From OLB19 sp964624165 (GTDB lineage: Bacteria; Patescibacteriota; Minisyncoccia; Phycocordibacterales; UBA918), in NCBI GenBank assembly GCA_964624165.1, contig CAZUWG010000003.1, forward strand, positions 1 through 43,543: a stretch of 43,543 bases of DNA, given 5' to 3'. Each line of letters opens with the position of its first letter. The first letter of the stretch is position 1. Shown here one piece after another: positions 23,963-32,917 of this stretch. The notes under the pieces are model-generated. The model worked only from the letters and a program-made list of their open reading frames with translations. It did not search any database and was not told where the DNA came from. Position numbers and translations under genes: made by a program.

Positions 23963-24460
23963 ATGTTACATAAAGTGATTATCCCAGTTGCAGCCTTTGC
24001 GGTAGCAGCTACCAGCGTGAGCGCCTTCAATATTGAAGCCTTGCGTACCAGCGACATCAATCTCACGGAAGCCCAAATTTCTGCCTTTGAAAAAGCAGAA
24101 GCATTAAAAATAGAAGGTGCTAGCCGTGATGAGGTAGAGTCGGTGCTCGCTGCTGCAGGCATTGATGCTGATGTTCTGCGTGATATTCACCAAGAAGCGC
24201 ACGCGTCACGCGAAGCCCGGCGCGAAGCTGTTAACACTGCGCTCGCTACAAATGATTATGAGGCATTTCTACTAGCTGCAGAAGGCACGCCCTTGGCTTT
24301 GAAAATCAATTCAGCCGCACTCTTTGCAAAGCTCGTGAAAGCCCATGTCCTTACGGCAGAAGCCGAAGCGATCATTGCAGAGCTTGGACTTTCCTCCCAT
24401 GGCAACATGGGTCACGGGTCACCGCGCAAGCAGGATCGCTCACATCCTGATGCTGAATAG
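23963..24460 (+). CDS. Small exported protein, unknown
   Basis: I do not recognise a family. The 165 residues begin with a signal peptide (MLHKVIIPVAAFAVAATSVSA, cleavage near 22), then an alpha-helical, Ala/Glu-rich domain with DINLTEAQISAFEKAEAL and ALATNDYEAFLLAAEGTPLALKI, resembling small helical exported proteins of Parcubacteria. The tail is hydrophilic. TATACT lies nine bases before the ATG, giving an almost leaderless mRNA. It directly precedes the sigma factor unit. Confidence 0.75.
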   Translation: MLHKVIIPVAAFAVAATSVSAFNIEALRTSDINLTEAQISAFEKAEALKIEGASRDEVESVLAAAGIDADVLRDIHQEAHASREARREAVNTALATNDYEAFLLAAEGTPLALKINSAALFAKLVKAHVLTAEAEAIIAELGLSSHGNMGHGSPRKQDRSHPDAE

Positions 24461-24478
24461 TGCGCCATGATGTCTGTC

Positions 24479-24507
24479 AAAACAGCCGATCTCCGATCGG
24501 CTGTTTT
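24479..24507 (+). terminator. Intrinsic terminator
   Basis: The 12-bp stem AAAACAGCCGAT/ATCGGCTGTTTT has a 5-base loop; the outer U-run is part of the stem. It ends the exported-protein gene. Confidence 0.85.
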
Positions 24508-24544
24508 GTAATATCAAGAGGGAAACTGGTGTACTATAGATGAC

Positions 24545-25102
24545 ATGTCGTTTGTTGCCGATGAGGCCCTGGCAGTATTAGTTCAAAAAGGTGATCACAG
24601 CGCCTTCGGAGAGCTGATGCGGCGTTATGAACCAAAGATGATCAGATACGGTCAGCGTTTTTTATCGGTAGCTGAGGATATAGAAGATATCGTGCAAGAT
24701 ATTTTTGTTACCACATATACAAATATAAAATCATACAATAGCAACTACGCGTTTTCGCCGTGGATCTATCGCATTGCACACAATACCTTCGTCAATGAGT
24801 TGCGTCGGCGTTCACGACGCCCCCTCCTCTCATTTTCGACTGACGTGTTGCTGCCACGCCTACGAGGGACGAGTGACGTAGAGGCAGAGGTGATAGCAGC
24901 AGAAGACGCAAAAGAAATGGAAGCGCATCTTGAGCACTTGAGCGCTCAGTATCGAGAAATTATTATTTTGTACTACTTTGAAGAGTTGCGCTACAACGAA
25001 ATAGCAGATATTTTACGTATTCCAAAAACTACCGTAGGAGTACGACTTTCGCGTGCAAAAAAAGAGCTCAAAAAAATAATCGAACACCATGACCACACCT
25101 AG
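24545..25102 (+). CDS. ECF-type sigma-70 factor
   Basis: Alternative sigma factor of 185 residues. Region 2 (about 10-80) reads FGELMRRYEPKMIRYGQRFL, DIEDIVQDIFVTTYTNI and FSPWIYRIAHNTFVNELRR. Region 4 (about 120-178) reads LSAQYREIIILYYFEELRYNEIADILRIPKTTVGVRLSRAKKEL. TACTAT lies seven bases before the ATG. The next gene overlaps its end by 14 bases and encodes a membrane protein, the usual arrangement for a sigma/anti-sigma pair. Confidence 0.93.
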   Translation: MSFVADEALAVLVQKGDHSAFGELMRRYEPKMIRYGQRFLSVAEDIEDIVQDIFVTTYTNIKSYNSNYAFSPWIYRIAHNTFVNELRRRSRRPLLSFSTDVLLPRLRGTSDVEAEVIAAEDAKEMEAHLEHLSAQYREIIILYYFEELRYNEIADILRIPKTTVGVRLSRAKKELKKIIEHHDHT

Positions 25103-25769
25103 AAACACTTTTTTGGAAAAAATCGAAAGTGGCGCTATTACCATGAGGCCACGGTGGCACTTTGTGCTTAAGGCTGCTTTGGTATTTTCGCTTTTAGTAA
25201 TCGCCATGCTTTTTCTTGCTTATGTGGGCAACTTTATCCTATTTTTATTAGTATCTTCGGGGACGATCTGGATGCCGCTGTTTGGCTTTACAGGTGTGAT
25301 GCATTTTCTCTATGAAATACCGTGGATCTTGGCGCTGGCTTCACTTTCGCTTTTTGTCTTTCTGTATGTATTGGTCAAGCGCTTTGCGTTTGCATATCGC
25401 TCGCCCGTATTGCTTATAGTGGGTGGAATGTTGCTCTACACAGCCAGCGCGTCATTTTTTGTATATATGAGCCCACTCAATCAGCTGCTTGAATCGCGCG
25501 CCACCGCTGGCCATAAAGGGATAACGGAGAGTCTTCACGTGTGGTATCACGAAGTACCAAAGCGAGTCATAGAAGGAGAGGTGGTTGCGATTGAAAAAGA
25601 GACGTTTGCATTAAAAGACAGAAGACTTGAGGTAGTCTTGGTCCATATATCAAGCGAGACTCGGTTACCAAAAAAGGCAATTAAGATCGGTGATATGGTG
25701 GTAGTGCTTGGGGTATGGCGCTCTGAGGGGGTGGAGGCACTGGGCGTGCGCCACCAATGGCGCTGGTAG
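25089..25769 (+). CDS. Membrane protein, probable anti-sigma partner
   Basis: The 226 residues comprise a short cytoplasmic N-terminus (FLEKIESGAITMRPRWHFVLK), four membrane helices (about 27-145) and an extracytoplasmic C-terminal domain (about 165-226, VIEGEVVAIEKETFALKDRRLEVVLV and KAIKIGDMVVVLG) that looks like a small OB-like beta domain. The start overlaps the sigma gene by 14 bases. The role as sigma regulator is inferred from this coupling; no zinc-type anti-sigma motif is visible. Confidence 0.7.
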   Translation: MTTPRNTFLEKIESGAITMRPRWHFVLKAALVFSLLVIAMLFLAYVGNFILFLLVSSGTIWMPLFGFTGVMHFLYEIPWILALASLSLFVFLYVLVKRFAFAYRSPVLLIVGGMLLYTASASFFVYMSPLNQLLESRATAGHKGITESLHVWYHEVPKRVIEGEVVAIEKETFALKDRRLEVVLVHISSETRLPKKAIKIGDMVVVLGVWRSEGVEALGVRHQWRW

Positions 25770-25859
25770 GGTCTTGGCTGGCTATTGATACAAAGACGCA
25801 AGTGTGTTAGATTAGGGCACGTTTTGAGGCGTTAGCGCCAGCGAATTTGAATAATTATT

Positions 25860-26429
25860 ATGAACACACAAACAAAAGGAATCACAATTTCTCCTGTCAA
25901 TATGGAGAATCGCCGCGAGCTTGGAATCAAGGCGGGTGACACAGTACGTGTCCACCAAAAAATCCAAGATAAAGGCAAGACTCGTCTTCAGGTGTTTGAA
26001 GGGTTGGTATTGGCCCGCAAGCACGGCAATGAAGCAGGAGCAACATTCACTGTCCGCAAGGTAACGAGTGGAGTGGGTGTGGAAAAGATTTTCCCATTAT
26101 ATTCACCGGTGATTGATAAAATCGAGATTGTGAAGCGGGCGAAAGTACGTCGCAGTAAGCTCTACTACATCCGTGAGAAGGTGAATCGTGAAGTGAAGCG
26201 TCAGATGCGTCGGATGCAGCTCATGTCACTCACGACCGGATCTGAAACTGAAATGGCAGCCGAAGCTGCAAAGCTTGCCGAAGAAGAGGCAAAGCAAGCA
26301 GAAGAAGCGGCCGCCATAAAAGCAGCTGAAGAAGCAACAGCAGCAAAATCGGCGCAGGCAAGCGAAACTGTAGAAGAAACGCCAGCAGCCGAAACATCAG
26401 AAGAAGGGGAAGAGAAGAAAGAAGCGTAG
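25860..26429 (+). CDS. rplS: Ribosomal protein bL19 with long acidic tail
   Basis: bL19 lies at the ribosomal subunit interface. Residues 1-115 are the conserved domain (IKAGDTVRVHQKI, RLQVFEGLVLARK, GATFTVRKVTSGVGVEKIFPLYSPVIDKIEIVK, RRSKLYYIREKVNREVK). Residues 120-189 form an Ala/Glu-rich tail (EAAKLAEEEAKQAEEAAA) not found in usual 115-residue L19. The leader from about 25815 contains a small GGCG/CGCC hairpin 25 bases before the start and no clear Shine-Dalgarno sequence. Confidence 0.95.
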   Translation: MNTQTKGITISPVNMENRRELGIKAGDTVRVHQKIQDKGKTRLQVFEGLVLARKHGNEAGATFTVRKVTSGVGVEKIFPLYSPVIDKIEIVKRAKVRRSKLYYIREKVNREVKRQMRRMQLMSLTTGSETEMAAEAAKLAEEEAKQAEEAAAIKAAEEATAAKSAQASETVEETPAAETSEEGEEKKEA

Positions 26430-26435
26430 TGGGGC

Positions 26436-26476
26436 AATAAGAAAGCGGCGGGACTTCGGCCCGCCGCTTTCTTATT
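26436..26476. terminator. Bidirectional terminator, 17-bp stem
   Basis: AATAAGAAAGCGGCGGG (26436-26452) pairs with 26460-26476. It ends rplS on the plus strand and tRNA-Leu on the minus strand. Confidence 0.9.
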
Positions 26477-26477
26477 G

Positions 26478-26561
26478 TGTCCACGACTAGATTTGAACTA
26501 GCACGGGATAACTCCCACTACCCCCTCAAGGTAGCGCGTCTACCAATTTCGCCACGTGGAC
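26478..26561 (-). tRNA. tRNA-Leu (anticodon GAG)
   Basis: The 84-nt class II tRNA on the minus strand has acceptor arms GTCCACG/CGTGGAC, the anticodon stem-loop CTACC-TTGAGGG-GGTAG reading GAG, a long variable arm, and the T-loop TTCAAAT. The discriminator is A and CCA is not encoded. Confidence 0.94.
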
Positions 26562-26624
26562 AAGTGGCGCTATTATGCCCGAAAGAAGCTTGTGTTGCAA
26601 GCGTATCGCTCATACAATGGAGTT

Positions 26625-27029
26625 ATGGATTATTCAACATACTACGAAGCAATCACGAAGCCTTTTTTTGCACCCGAACCGTGGGTTTTTGGGTTGGCGT
26701 GGGGGATTATTTACCCACTTATTATCATTGCCGCTGCCTATACGGCGTTTTTGTTGACGCGCAAGGCTCTGCAGCAACGAGCGCTTATCGCCAGCTTATT
26801 TGTGGTTAATATTCTCGCCAACCTTGCCTTCACCCCGCTTCAGCTTCGCTTTCAAGATGCCTGGTATGCTACAGCCGATATTGTGTTGGTGTTGGTGACA
26901 CTCGCTGCGCTTCAGGTACTTTTCTGGCAACAAAATAAAGTACTCTTTCTTCTTTTGTTACCGTACTTACTCTGGGGAGGATTTGCGACGGTGTTGCAGA
27001 TCACGATTTATGTAATGAACTTTGCGTAG
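26625..27029 (+). CDS. tspO: TspO/MBR family membrane protein
   Basis: TspO binds tetrapyrroles and sterol-like ligands and acts in stress or porphyrin handling. The 134 residues have five membrane helices with family landmarks: ITKPFFAPEPWVFGLAWGIIYPL, NILANLAFTPLQLRF and LLLPYLLWGGFATVLQ. ATG at 26625 follows TACAAT by six bases, with TTGTGT 17 bases further upstream as -35. A longer in-frame start would run into tRNA-Leu. The next gene starts four bases after its stop. Confidence 0.88.
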   Translation: MDYSTYYEAITKPFFAPEPWVFGLAWGIIYPLIIIAAAYTAFLLTRKALQQRALIASLFVVNILANLAFTPLQLRFQDAWYATADIVLVLVTLAALQVLFWQQNKVLFLLLLPYLLWGGFATVLQITIYVMNFA

Positions 27030-27033
27030 CGGT

Positions 27034-27507
27034 ATGAAGTTGCTTTTGTTTTTTGTAAGTGTGGTAGCGTTGCTCGGCCTGATCACGGTGGCTGAGTTTT
27101 CAGAGGAGGGGGATAGACTGTTTTTAGTAAAGACGCATATTAATGATCGTTTTCATGTGTATCGAGATGTCTCAAGTGAGAGCGAGGCACCGGCTGTAGA
27201 TGAGGCGAATGATGTTGATGAGGCAACACAAGCCAAGCTCAATGAGTCGTTTCCTGAGGAGATGTCCGCCTTTATCGATCGGTTACGAAAAGAAACTGCG
27301 GCTATGCGCAATGATCTTGATAGTAATATAAGTGTGCCAGGATTCGATCAGGCAACCGTGCTTTTAACACTCTACGAAGTAGATGTGGCGCTTGATGAGA
27401 CGCTTGTCTTGCTTGATACAGAACGTTTTACTGAGGCAGAGCTAAGGGTAGCGGCTGCGGTTGATTTGTACTTAAGAGCCAAAGAAGAGTTTACAGCGGG
27501 TCGTTAA
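27034..27507 (+). CDS. Exported or membrane-anchored protein, unknown
   Basis: I do not recognise a family. The 157 residues begin with a hydrophobic signal or anchor (MKLLLFFVSVVALLGLITVAEF), followed by an acidic, mainly helical domain (SESEAPAVDEANDVDEATQ, FPEEMSAFIDRLRKETAAM, LRVAAAVDLYLRAKEEF). It is probably cotranscribed with tspO. Its stop overlaps the end of the convergent glycosidase gene by four bases. Confidence 0.7.
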   Translation: MKLLLFFVSVVALLGLITVAEFSEEGDRLFLVKTHINDRFHVYRDVSSESEAPAVDEANDVDEATQAKLNESFPEEMSAFIDRLRKETAAMRNDLDSNISVPGFDQATVLLTLYEVDVALDETLVLLDTERFTEAELRVAAAVDLYLRAKEEFTAGR

Positions 27508-28592
27508 TCAAGGTTGGTGCGGAGTGTAAAAACGCGTCGCTGGGCATTTCGCAGTCGGTCGGCAAAAGAGCCAGTTTGCTGCTGGGCGGCTGTCATCACC
27601 GGCACGACGTCGATGATTGATTGTGGTTCAGCGGCTAATAAAATGATATCGCTACCAGCCAAGAGCGAACGCACACTTGCTTCGGGTACCGTATCGATGG
27701 ATTCGATTGCGTCCATACTCATATCGTCAGTCAAGATGACACCACTAAAGCCAAGCGCCTGGCGCAGGTATTCGGTAAGGAAGAAATGTGAAAGAGTCGC
27801 AGGAGCCTCGTCGATAGCAGGGAAGGCAACGTGGGCAGTCATGATGGCTTGGGGGTTGGCAAGCGAGATGTAGTCCTTAAAAGGAGCCGAAAAAGCATCG
27901 AGCTCAGCTTTGTTGATGGCTACTTTCGGGAGTGTAAAGTGAGAATCAGCAGAGGTGTTGGGGTGGCCGGGGAAATGTTTCGCGGCGGCGATGACGCCGC
28001 TCTCTTTCATACCACGCGTCATCGCCGCCGCGAGGGCGCCGGCTGTTTGAGGATCTTTAAACGCTCGATTGTATAAAAACGCGTCGCTGCTTGTGGCGGT
28101 ATCAAGTACTGGAGCAAAGTTCATATTAATACCAAGCGCGGACAGTTCAGCTCCTCTAATTTTTCCAAGCTCGTAGGCCGCCGTTTCATCTACCAGGGTG
28201 CGCTGTTCATCAGCGACAAATTGCGCACCACGTAGGCGGCTCACCTCGCCACCCTCTTGATCGATAGCGATCAAGAGGGGGTAGGTGCTGGCCTCTTGCC
28301 ACTTTGTAGTCCAAGTGGCGATGTCTTCTATATTTTCTGGTGCACTCATGATGACCACTCCAGCCACTTGGTATTTTTCAATCAATGCCGTAGTACTCGC
28401 CACTGGCGTATCGGCCCAATGTCCGATAATTACGACACCACCCACAGTATAGTCAATCGGTAATGCGACTGCGGGTTTTACTGCCTCAGGACGAATGGGG
28501 GTAACGATCACTGTGTTGTGATTAAAAAATAAAAATAATCCAACTCCACATATAAGAAGCACTACAAAAAAGAGAAGATATTTCACTGACAT
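27504..28592 (-). CDS. Family 3 glycoside hydrolase (NagZ-like)
   Basis: NagZ-type enzymes release N-acetylglucosamine from peptidoglycan fragments. The 362 residues begin with a membrane anchor or signal (KYLLFFVVLLICGVGLFLFF). They then show GH3 motifs: AIDQEGGEVSRLRG near 114, AAKHFPGHPNTSADSH near 208 (catalytic His of the NagZ His/Asp dyad) and the nucleophile region VILTDDMSMDAI near 290. The N-terminal anchor suggests action outside the cytoplasm, unlike cytoplasmic NagZ. TATAGT lies nine bases before the ATG. Confidence 0.9.
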   Translation of the reverse strand: MSVKYLLFFVVLLICGVGLFLFFNHNTVIVTPIRPEAVKPAVALPIDYTVGGVVIIGHWADTPVASTTALIEKYQVAGVVIMSAPENIEDIATWTTKWQEASTYPLLIAIDQEGGEVSRLRGAQFVADEQRTLVDETAAYELGKIRGAELSALGINMNFAPVLDTATSSDAFLYNRAFKDPQTAGALAAAMTRGMKESGVIAAAKHFPGHPNTSADSHFTLPKVAINKAELDAFSAPFKDYISLANPQAIMTAHVAFPAIDEAPATLSHFFLTEYLRQALGFSGVILTDDMSMDAIESIDTVPEASVRSLLAGSDIILLAAEPQSIIDVVPVMTAAQQQTGSFADRLRNAQRRVFTLRTNLD

Positions 28593-28727
28593 AATGTGTC
28601 TACTATAGCATTACTTTTTAAAATAAGCAGGTGAAAAGCGGTTTATTTACTTATATGCCGAGTAGGGATTTTGTGTAAAACAGTGGCGCGGTAAAACACA
28701 GCACATGGTACTCTGAGAGTAAGCAAG

Positions 28728-30395
28728 ATGAATTTCATTTCTCATTTTCTTAAAACGCGGGGGCGAGTAATTGGGGCCACTTGTGCACTAGTGGCGTGTC
28801 TTTTTTCTGTCCAGCTACTTATCTTGAAGGCGGCCGGTGTAGATGATTTTGTCACTACCTGGGAAACCACCACGCCAAATGAAGCTATCACCATTCCTAC
28901 GTACGCCAACGGCAATACCTACAATTACAATGTCGACTGGGGCGACGGACAAGTTTCTTTGGGCATGACCGGTAGTGCGGTCCATACTTACGCTACGCCT
29001 GGCATCTACGAGGTACGGATTGAGGGGGTATTTCCACAGCTCTATCTCTACGGCGATAATACTCAAGCGGCACGCGATAATGCTGCCAAGCTCATGACCA
29101 TTGAGCAATGGGGTACGGGAACTTGGAGTAGCTTCCACCGCGCCTTTTACGCGGCTTCAAATGTAGTGAGCAATGCGACCGATGTGCCAGATTTATCGAT
29201 GGTGATGAGTCTGGCGAGCGCCTTTAATGGCGCTAGTGCATTTAATGCAGATTTAAGTGAATGGAACGTATCTACCGTTAGCGATTTTTCGGCTATGTTT
29301 GCAGGCGCATCTTCATTTAATGGCAATGTGAGTACGTGGAATATGACTGGTGCGCTCAATACGTCACTTATGTTTGACGGGGCCAGCAGCTTCAACCAAA
29401 ACATTGCCGCATGGAACATGAGTGGAGTGACTAATACACGTGTAATGTTTCGTAATGCCGTGGCATTTAATCAGCCGATCGGGACTTGGAATGTGTCTTC
29501 TGTTACCGATATGGACACCATGTTTTATGGAGCGACAAACTTTAATCAAAATCTTGGCGCGTGGGACGTACGCAATGTGCTTGATATGAACAATATGTTT
29601 AGAAACGTCACTCTCTCAACGGCAAATTATGATGCCCTGCTTCAGGGATGGGCGGCGCAGGTGGTAGAGATCGGCGTACCCTTTACCGCTGGAGGCAGTC
29701 AGTACTGTGCGACCACGGCGCGCAACACACTGGCGACTACATACTCATGGTCCATTATCGACGGTGGAGAAGCGGCAGGGTGCGCTACTTTGCCAAGTGG
29801 AGGGCTAGAGATGGAACTATCAGATAGCCGAATGATCTTGGAAGATTTCTATACGTTTTCAATTGAAAATAATCTCTTCAGTGGGAAAGGGGGTATCCTA
29901 CCTTCTTTGCTGGTGAGTGGGACGAATGAATCGCCGGTCGTTGTCACTTTTAGTCTTGGTGGGAGTGCTACAGTAGGGAGTGATTATACCCAAAGCGGAA
30001 CCTTTCGTATCACTATCCCAGCTGGTACTTATAACCAATCATACATCGGGCTTGATAGCGGCTACACTTTTAACATAATTCAAGACACAGTGGTGGAACC
30101 CAATGAGACAGTCACTTTCACGGTGTCTTCGGTGACGGGCGAGGCGACATTTGCTGACCTAAATAACGACGGCAATATCGCCAGCACTACCTTTACCTAT
30201 ACTATTTATAACGATGATGATGAGATTTCTCAGAGCGTCGCCGCACCCTCTGCTGGTTATGAACTTTCTAACCTCTCCACATCCACCTATGTCACGATTG
30301 ATTTTTCCGACTATGAGCTAGTACTCGAAGACAACTTTATCGAAAAACCCACCACCGACTATGCGCGCGGTGTTTGGTCGGCTCGTTCGCGGTAG
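28728..30395 (+). pseudogene. Surface protein part 1: signal, BspA-like repeats
   Basis: First part of a very large secreted protein. Residues 1-37 are a signal peptide. About 40-145 are a beta domain with VDWGDGQVSLGMTGSAVHTY. About 150-305 are BspA/DUF285 repeats (ASSFNQNIAAWNMS, VTDMDTMFYGATNFNQ). About 365-500 look like a Calx-beta domain. The frame then enters the start of a family 16 glycosidase domain (DYELVLEDNFIEKP) and hits TAG at 30393-30395. Reading continues in the same frame into the rest of that domain, so this is an in-frame amber interruption of one gene, not a natural end. Confidence 0.8.
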
Positions 30396-32341
30396 GCTGA
30401 TCAGGTAGGAAATGGGCCGGTGTCTGCTTATCTCTATGATGAGATGCGTGATGAGAGCGGGCAGTTGCTCTCACTTGATCCATTTAGTATTGAGGATGGG
30501 GAGTTGGTGATCAGAGCCAAACGTATTCCATCAGGGCAGGTGGCTGCGGTGCGAACGGCGGTAGAGGATGGTGCCGAGTCAACTATCGACGCGAGCGCGG
30601 TGGAGTATTACACCGGCTCGATTAGTACGAAAGAAAGCTGGGGAAGTACCTATGGATATTACGAGATCCGGGCCAAGATGCCAGAAGGGAGAGGTCACTG
30701 GCCAGCCTTTTGGCTCACGGCTTCGACACAGGGCTGGCCACCAGAAATCGATGTCTTTGAATTTCTTGGTCGCGAGAATTCGCGTTTGCATGTTTCAACG
30801 CATTATGACTCGGTGCCGCCATTTGGCTCGGGCGCACCCAGCAATCAGCTCCTGCGATACAATCCGCATGCCTTTCACTTTGAGACTGGTGCCCCACAGC
30901 CAAATAGCTATAAGACTGCGACGCGCCGGGCCATGACCTCCGCCATTTATCTCGATGAGATGTTTGGGGCTGATTTTAATGCGTTTGATAATTACTACAC
31001 CTACGCGATGGAGTGGGGTCCAGAAGATATTATTTTTTACTTTGGTCTTGATGCAGACCGGCTGGTAGAGGTGTGGCGCATGCCAACGCCGGAAGATGTA
31101 AAGACACCGATGTATGTCATAAACAACAATCAAATCGGCGGCAATTGGCCTTATAATCCTTTGTCAGCAGATGACGCGACGGTGTTTGCTGATGATAATG
31201 CGTACTACACTGATTACATAAAAATTTATTCGCGACGTCCAACAAGCACCACTATCGCCGCCAGTGGCGGTAGTGCAACTGGCGGCGCAGAGCCATCAAT
31301 CATGAATGGGACAGCGGCCAGCGAAGTCTTTACCCCAGGATTTGGGCTCGACTATATCACTCTCGGCGGTGGAGAAGATGCAGTAGTAGTGAGCTTGGCG
31401 CCGAAGTTTACCGAGAACAACAAAATCATTTATGGGTTTGGCGGGGATGATGTGATCGTGATCGACGGGTTTGATGTGTTTCGCGATGAGTTTTCCAATC
31501 TGGAAAATACGGCCGATGTGTTTTCTAGACTCTTTCAAGTCGGGAACGATGTGTGGCTCCGGCTGGGACTTGATGAAATCTTTAGTGAGTTTAATGCCCA
31601 AACAATCATCTTTAAAGATACTGATCTCAGTATCTTTGCGCCAGAGAGTTTTCAATTTGACACCTACAACGCCGCGGCCTTGAAGGCGGATGAGGTCAAC
31701 CATGCCACACAAAATACAGCCCGTCAGGCTGCGTTAAGTGGCGGGGTAGGACAGCGCAATGTCACTCACGGTAATATCGACGACATTGATATTTCATTGA
31801 TCAATGATGCATTTGAGAAAAACACTGCCACTTTGAAAAATATTATAGTTGGCAATAATGCCTATAATTCACTTGCGACGCACTTTAGCGGCTCAGAGAT
31901 TGTGTCTTTCAATAATGTGACTGAAGTAAGTGTGGGTGAAGATATTAATTACAACTACCCGCTCGGGCTCTTCACCGTAGCGGCCGACATCCATTCACCT
32001 ATTGCAGTTGGCACCACAGAAACTTTTACCATGTATCTTGATGACGAATACGACACTTCTTTATGGACCGTGCGCGCCCGAAGCAATGGTACATATAATG
32101 AGCTCACTAGCGCTACTTTTGCAACGTCAACCATTGAAGGGCAGACGCTCTCAACGGTCACGTTTTCCATTGTTGATGCTGGTATATACGACACTGATAC
32201 TGCCACTAGTAGTGTAGCTTTTACCTTTGGCCTGGCGACAGAAATTTCGTCCGAGACAGACACTACTGACGATGAGGTAGTTGAAGAGGAAAATACAGGA
32301 GGCGGGACTGGCACGAGTGGCGGGGACTCTTCGGGAGGGGG
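30396..32341 (+). pseudogene. Surface protein part 2: GH16 and calcium-type domains
   Basis: In-frame continuation after the amber codon. It carries the family 16 beta-glucanase domain with the catalytic motif EIDVFE (E109, D111 and E114 counted from GTG 30420), preceded by TGSISTKESWGSTYGYYEIRAKMPEGRGHWPAFW. Next comes an RTX-like region (GFGLDYITLGGGEDAVVVS, IIYGFGGDDVIVIDGFDVF), a beta-rich region and a Gly/Ser linker. GTG at 30420 with AGGTAGGA upstream could restart translation. At the five-G run 32337-32341 the frame leaves the Gly/Ser linker and becomes unrelated sequence ending at 32501. Confidence 0.75.
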
Positions 32342-32872
32342 ACGGGTTCTAGTGGCGGCGGTTCTTCTTCAGGAGGTGGCGATGTCTCTAGTGGTGGGGG
32401 ATCTTCAGGAGGGGGTGATGTCTCTAGTGGTGGAGGCTCTGCAGGAGGCGGCGGTGCTCGTAATCGTCAAACAGCCAGCGGATTGGTCACCAATGCCATA
32501 GAGACGCTGGCCTTAGATGCGGGAGGTGAGCACGCGCTTTTGCGTAGAATATTGATTGAGATCATCAGACGTACTGCTGGTAGCTTGACTATAAGTACAA
32601 ACGACATCGCTCCAGCAGCGACCACCTTCAATAAAAATTTGAAAGTAGGGATGACTGATGGTGATGTCGTGCGTCTGCAACGTTTTCTCAATCAGCGGGG
32701 GTTTGCTGTAGGTAGTAATAATAGTCCGGGTAGCACAGGGAATGAGACAAATTATTTTGGAGAGCTGACGAGAGAAGCGTTGGCACGTTTCCAGTTTAGT
32801 TATCGGATAGAGCCGGCATGGGGCTTCTTTGGCAGTATTACCAGGTCTTTGGTGAATAGTCTTTTGCGATAG
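32342..32872 (+). pseudogene. Surface protein part 3: Gly/Ser linker, peptidoglycan-binding domain
   Basis: Frame-shifted continuation. From 32342 this frame reads Gly/Ser/Asp-Val-Ser linker repeats (SSGGGSSSGGGDVSSGGG), matching the linker composition just upstream. It then has ASGLVTNAIETLALDAGG and a C-terminal peptidoglycan-binding type 1 domain (FNKNLKVGMTDGDVVRLQRFLNQRG, FGELTREALARFQ). It lacks a start codon of its own before the linker. One additional G in the five-G run would join it to part 2. Confidence 0.75.
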
Positions 32873-32873
32873 T

Positions 32874-32917
32874 AAAAGCCAAAACAGCATCCTTTAGGAT
32901 GCTGTTTTGGCTTTTTT
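32874..32917. terminator. Bidirectional terminator, 19-bp stem
   Basis: AAAAGCCAAAACAGCATCC (32874-32892) pairs with 32897-32915 around TTTA, followed by more Ts. It ends the surface protein gene and the convergent photolyase gene, whose last codons lie inside the stem. Confidence 0.9.

Noticed and set aside
32483..32872. A separate small peptidoglycan-binding protein gene
   Set aside because: There is no suitable start codon or promoter, and the same frame continues upstream through the Gly/Ser linker of the large surface protein, so it is a frame-shifted part of that gene.
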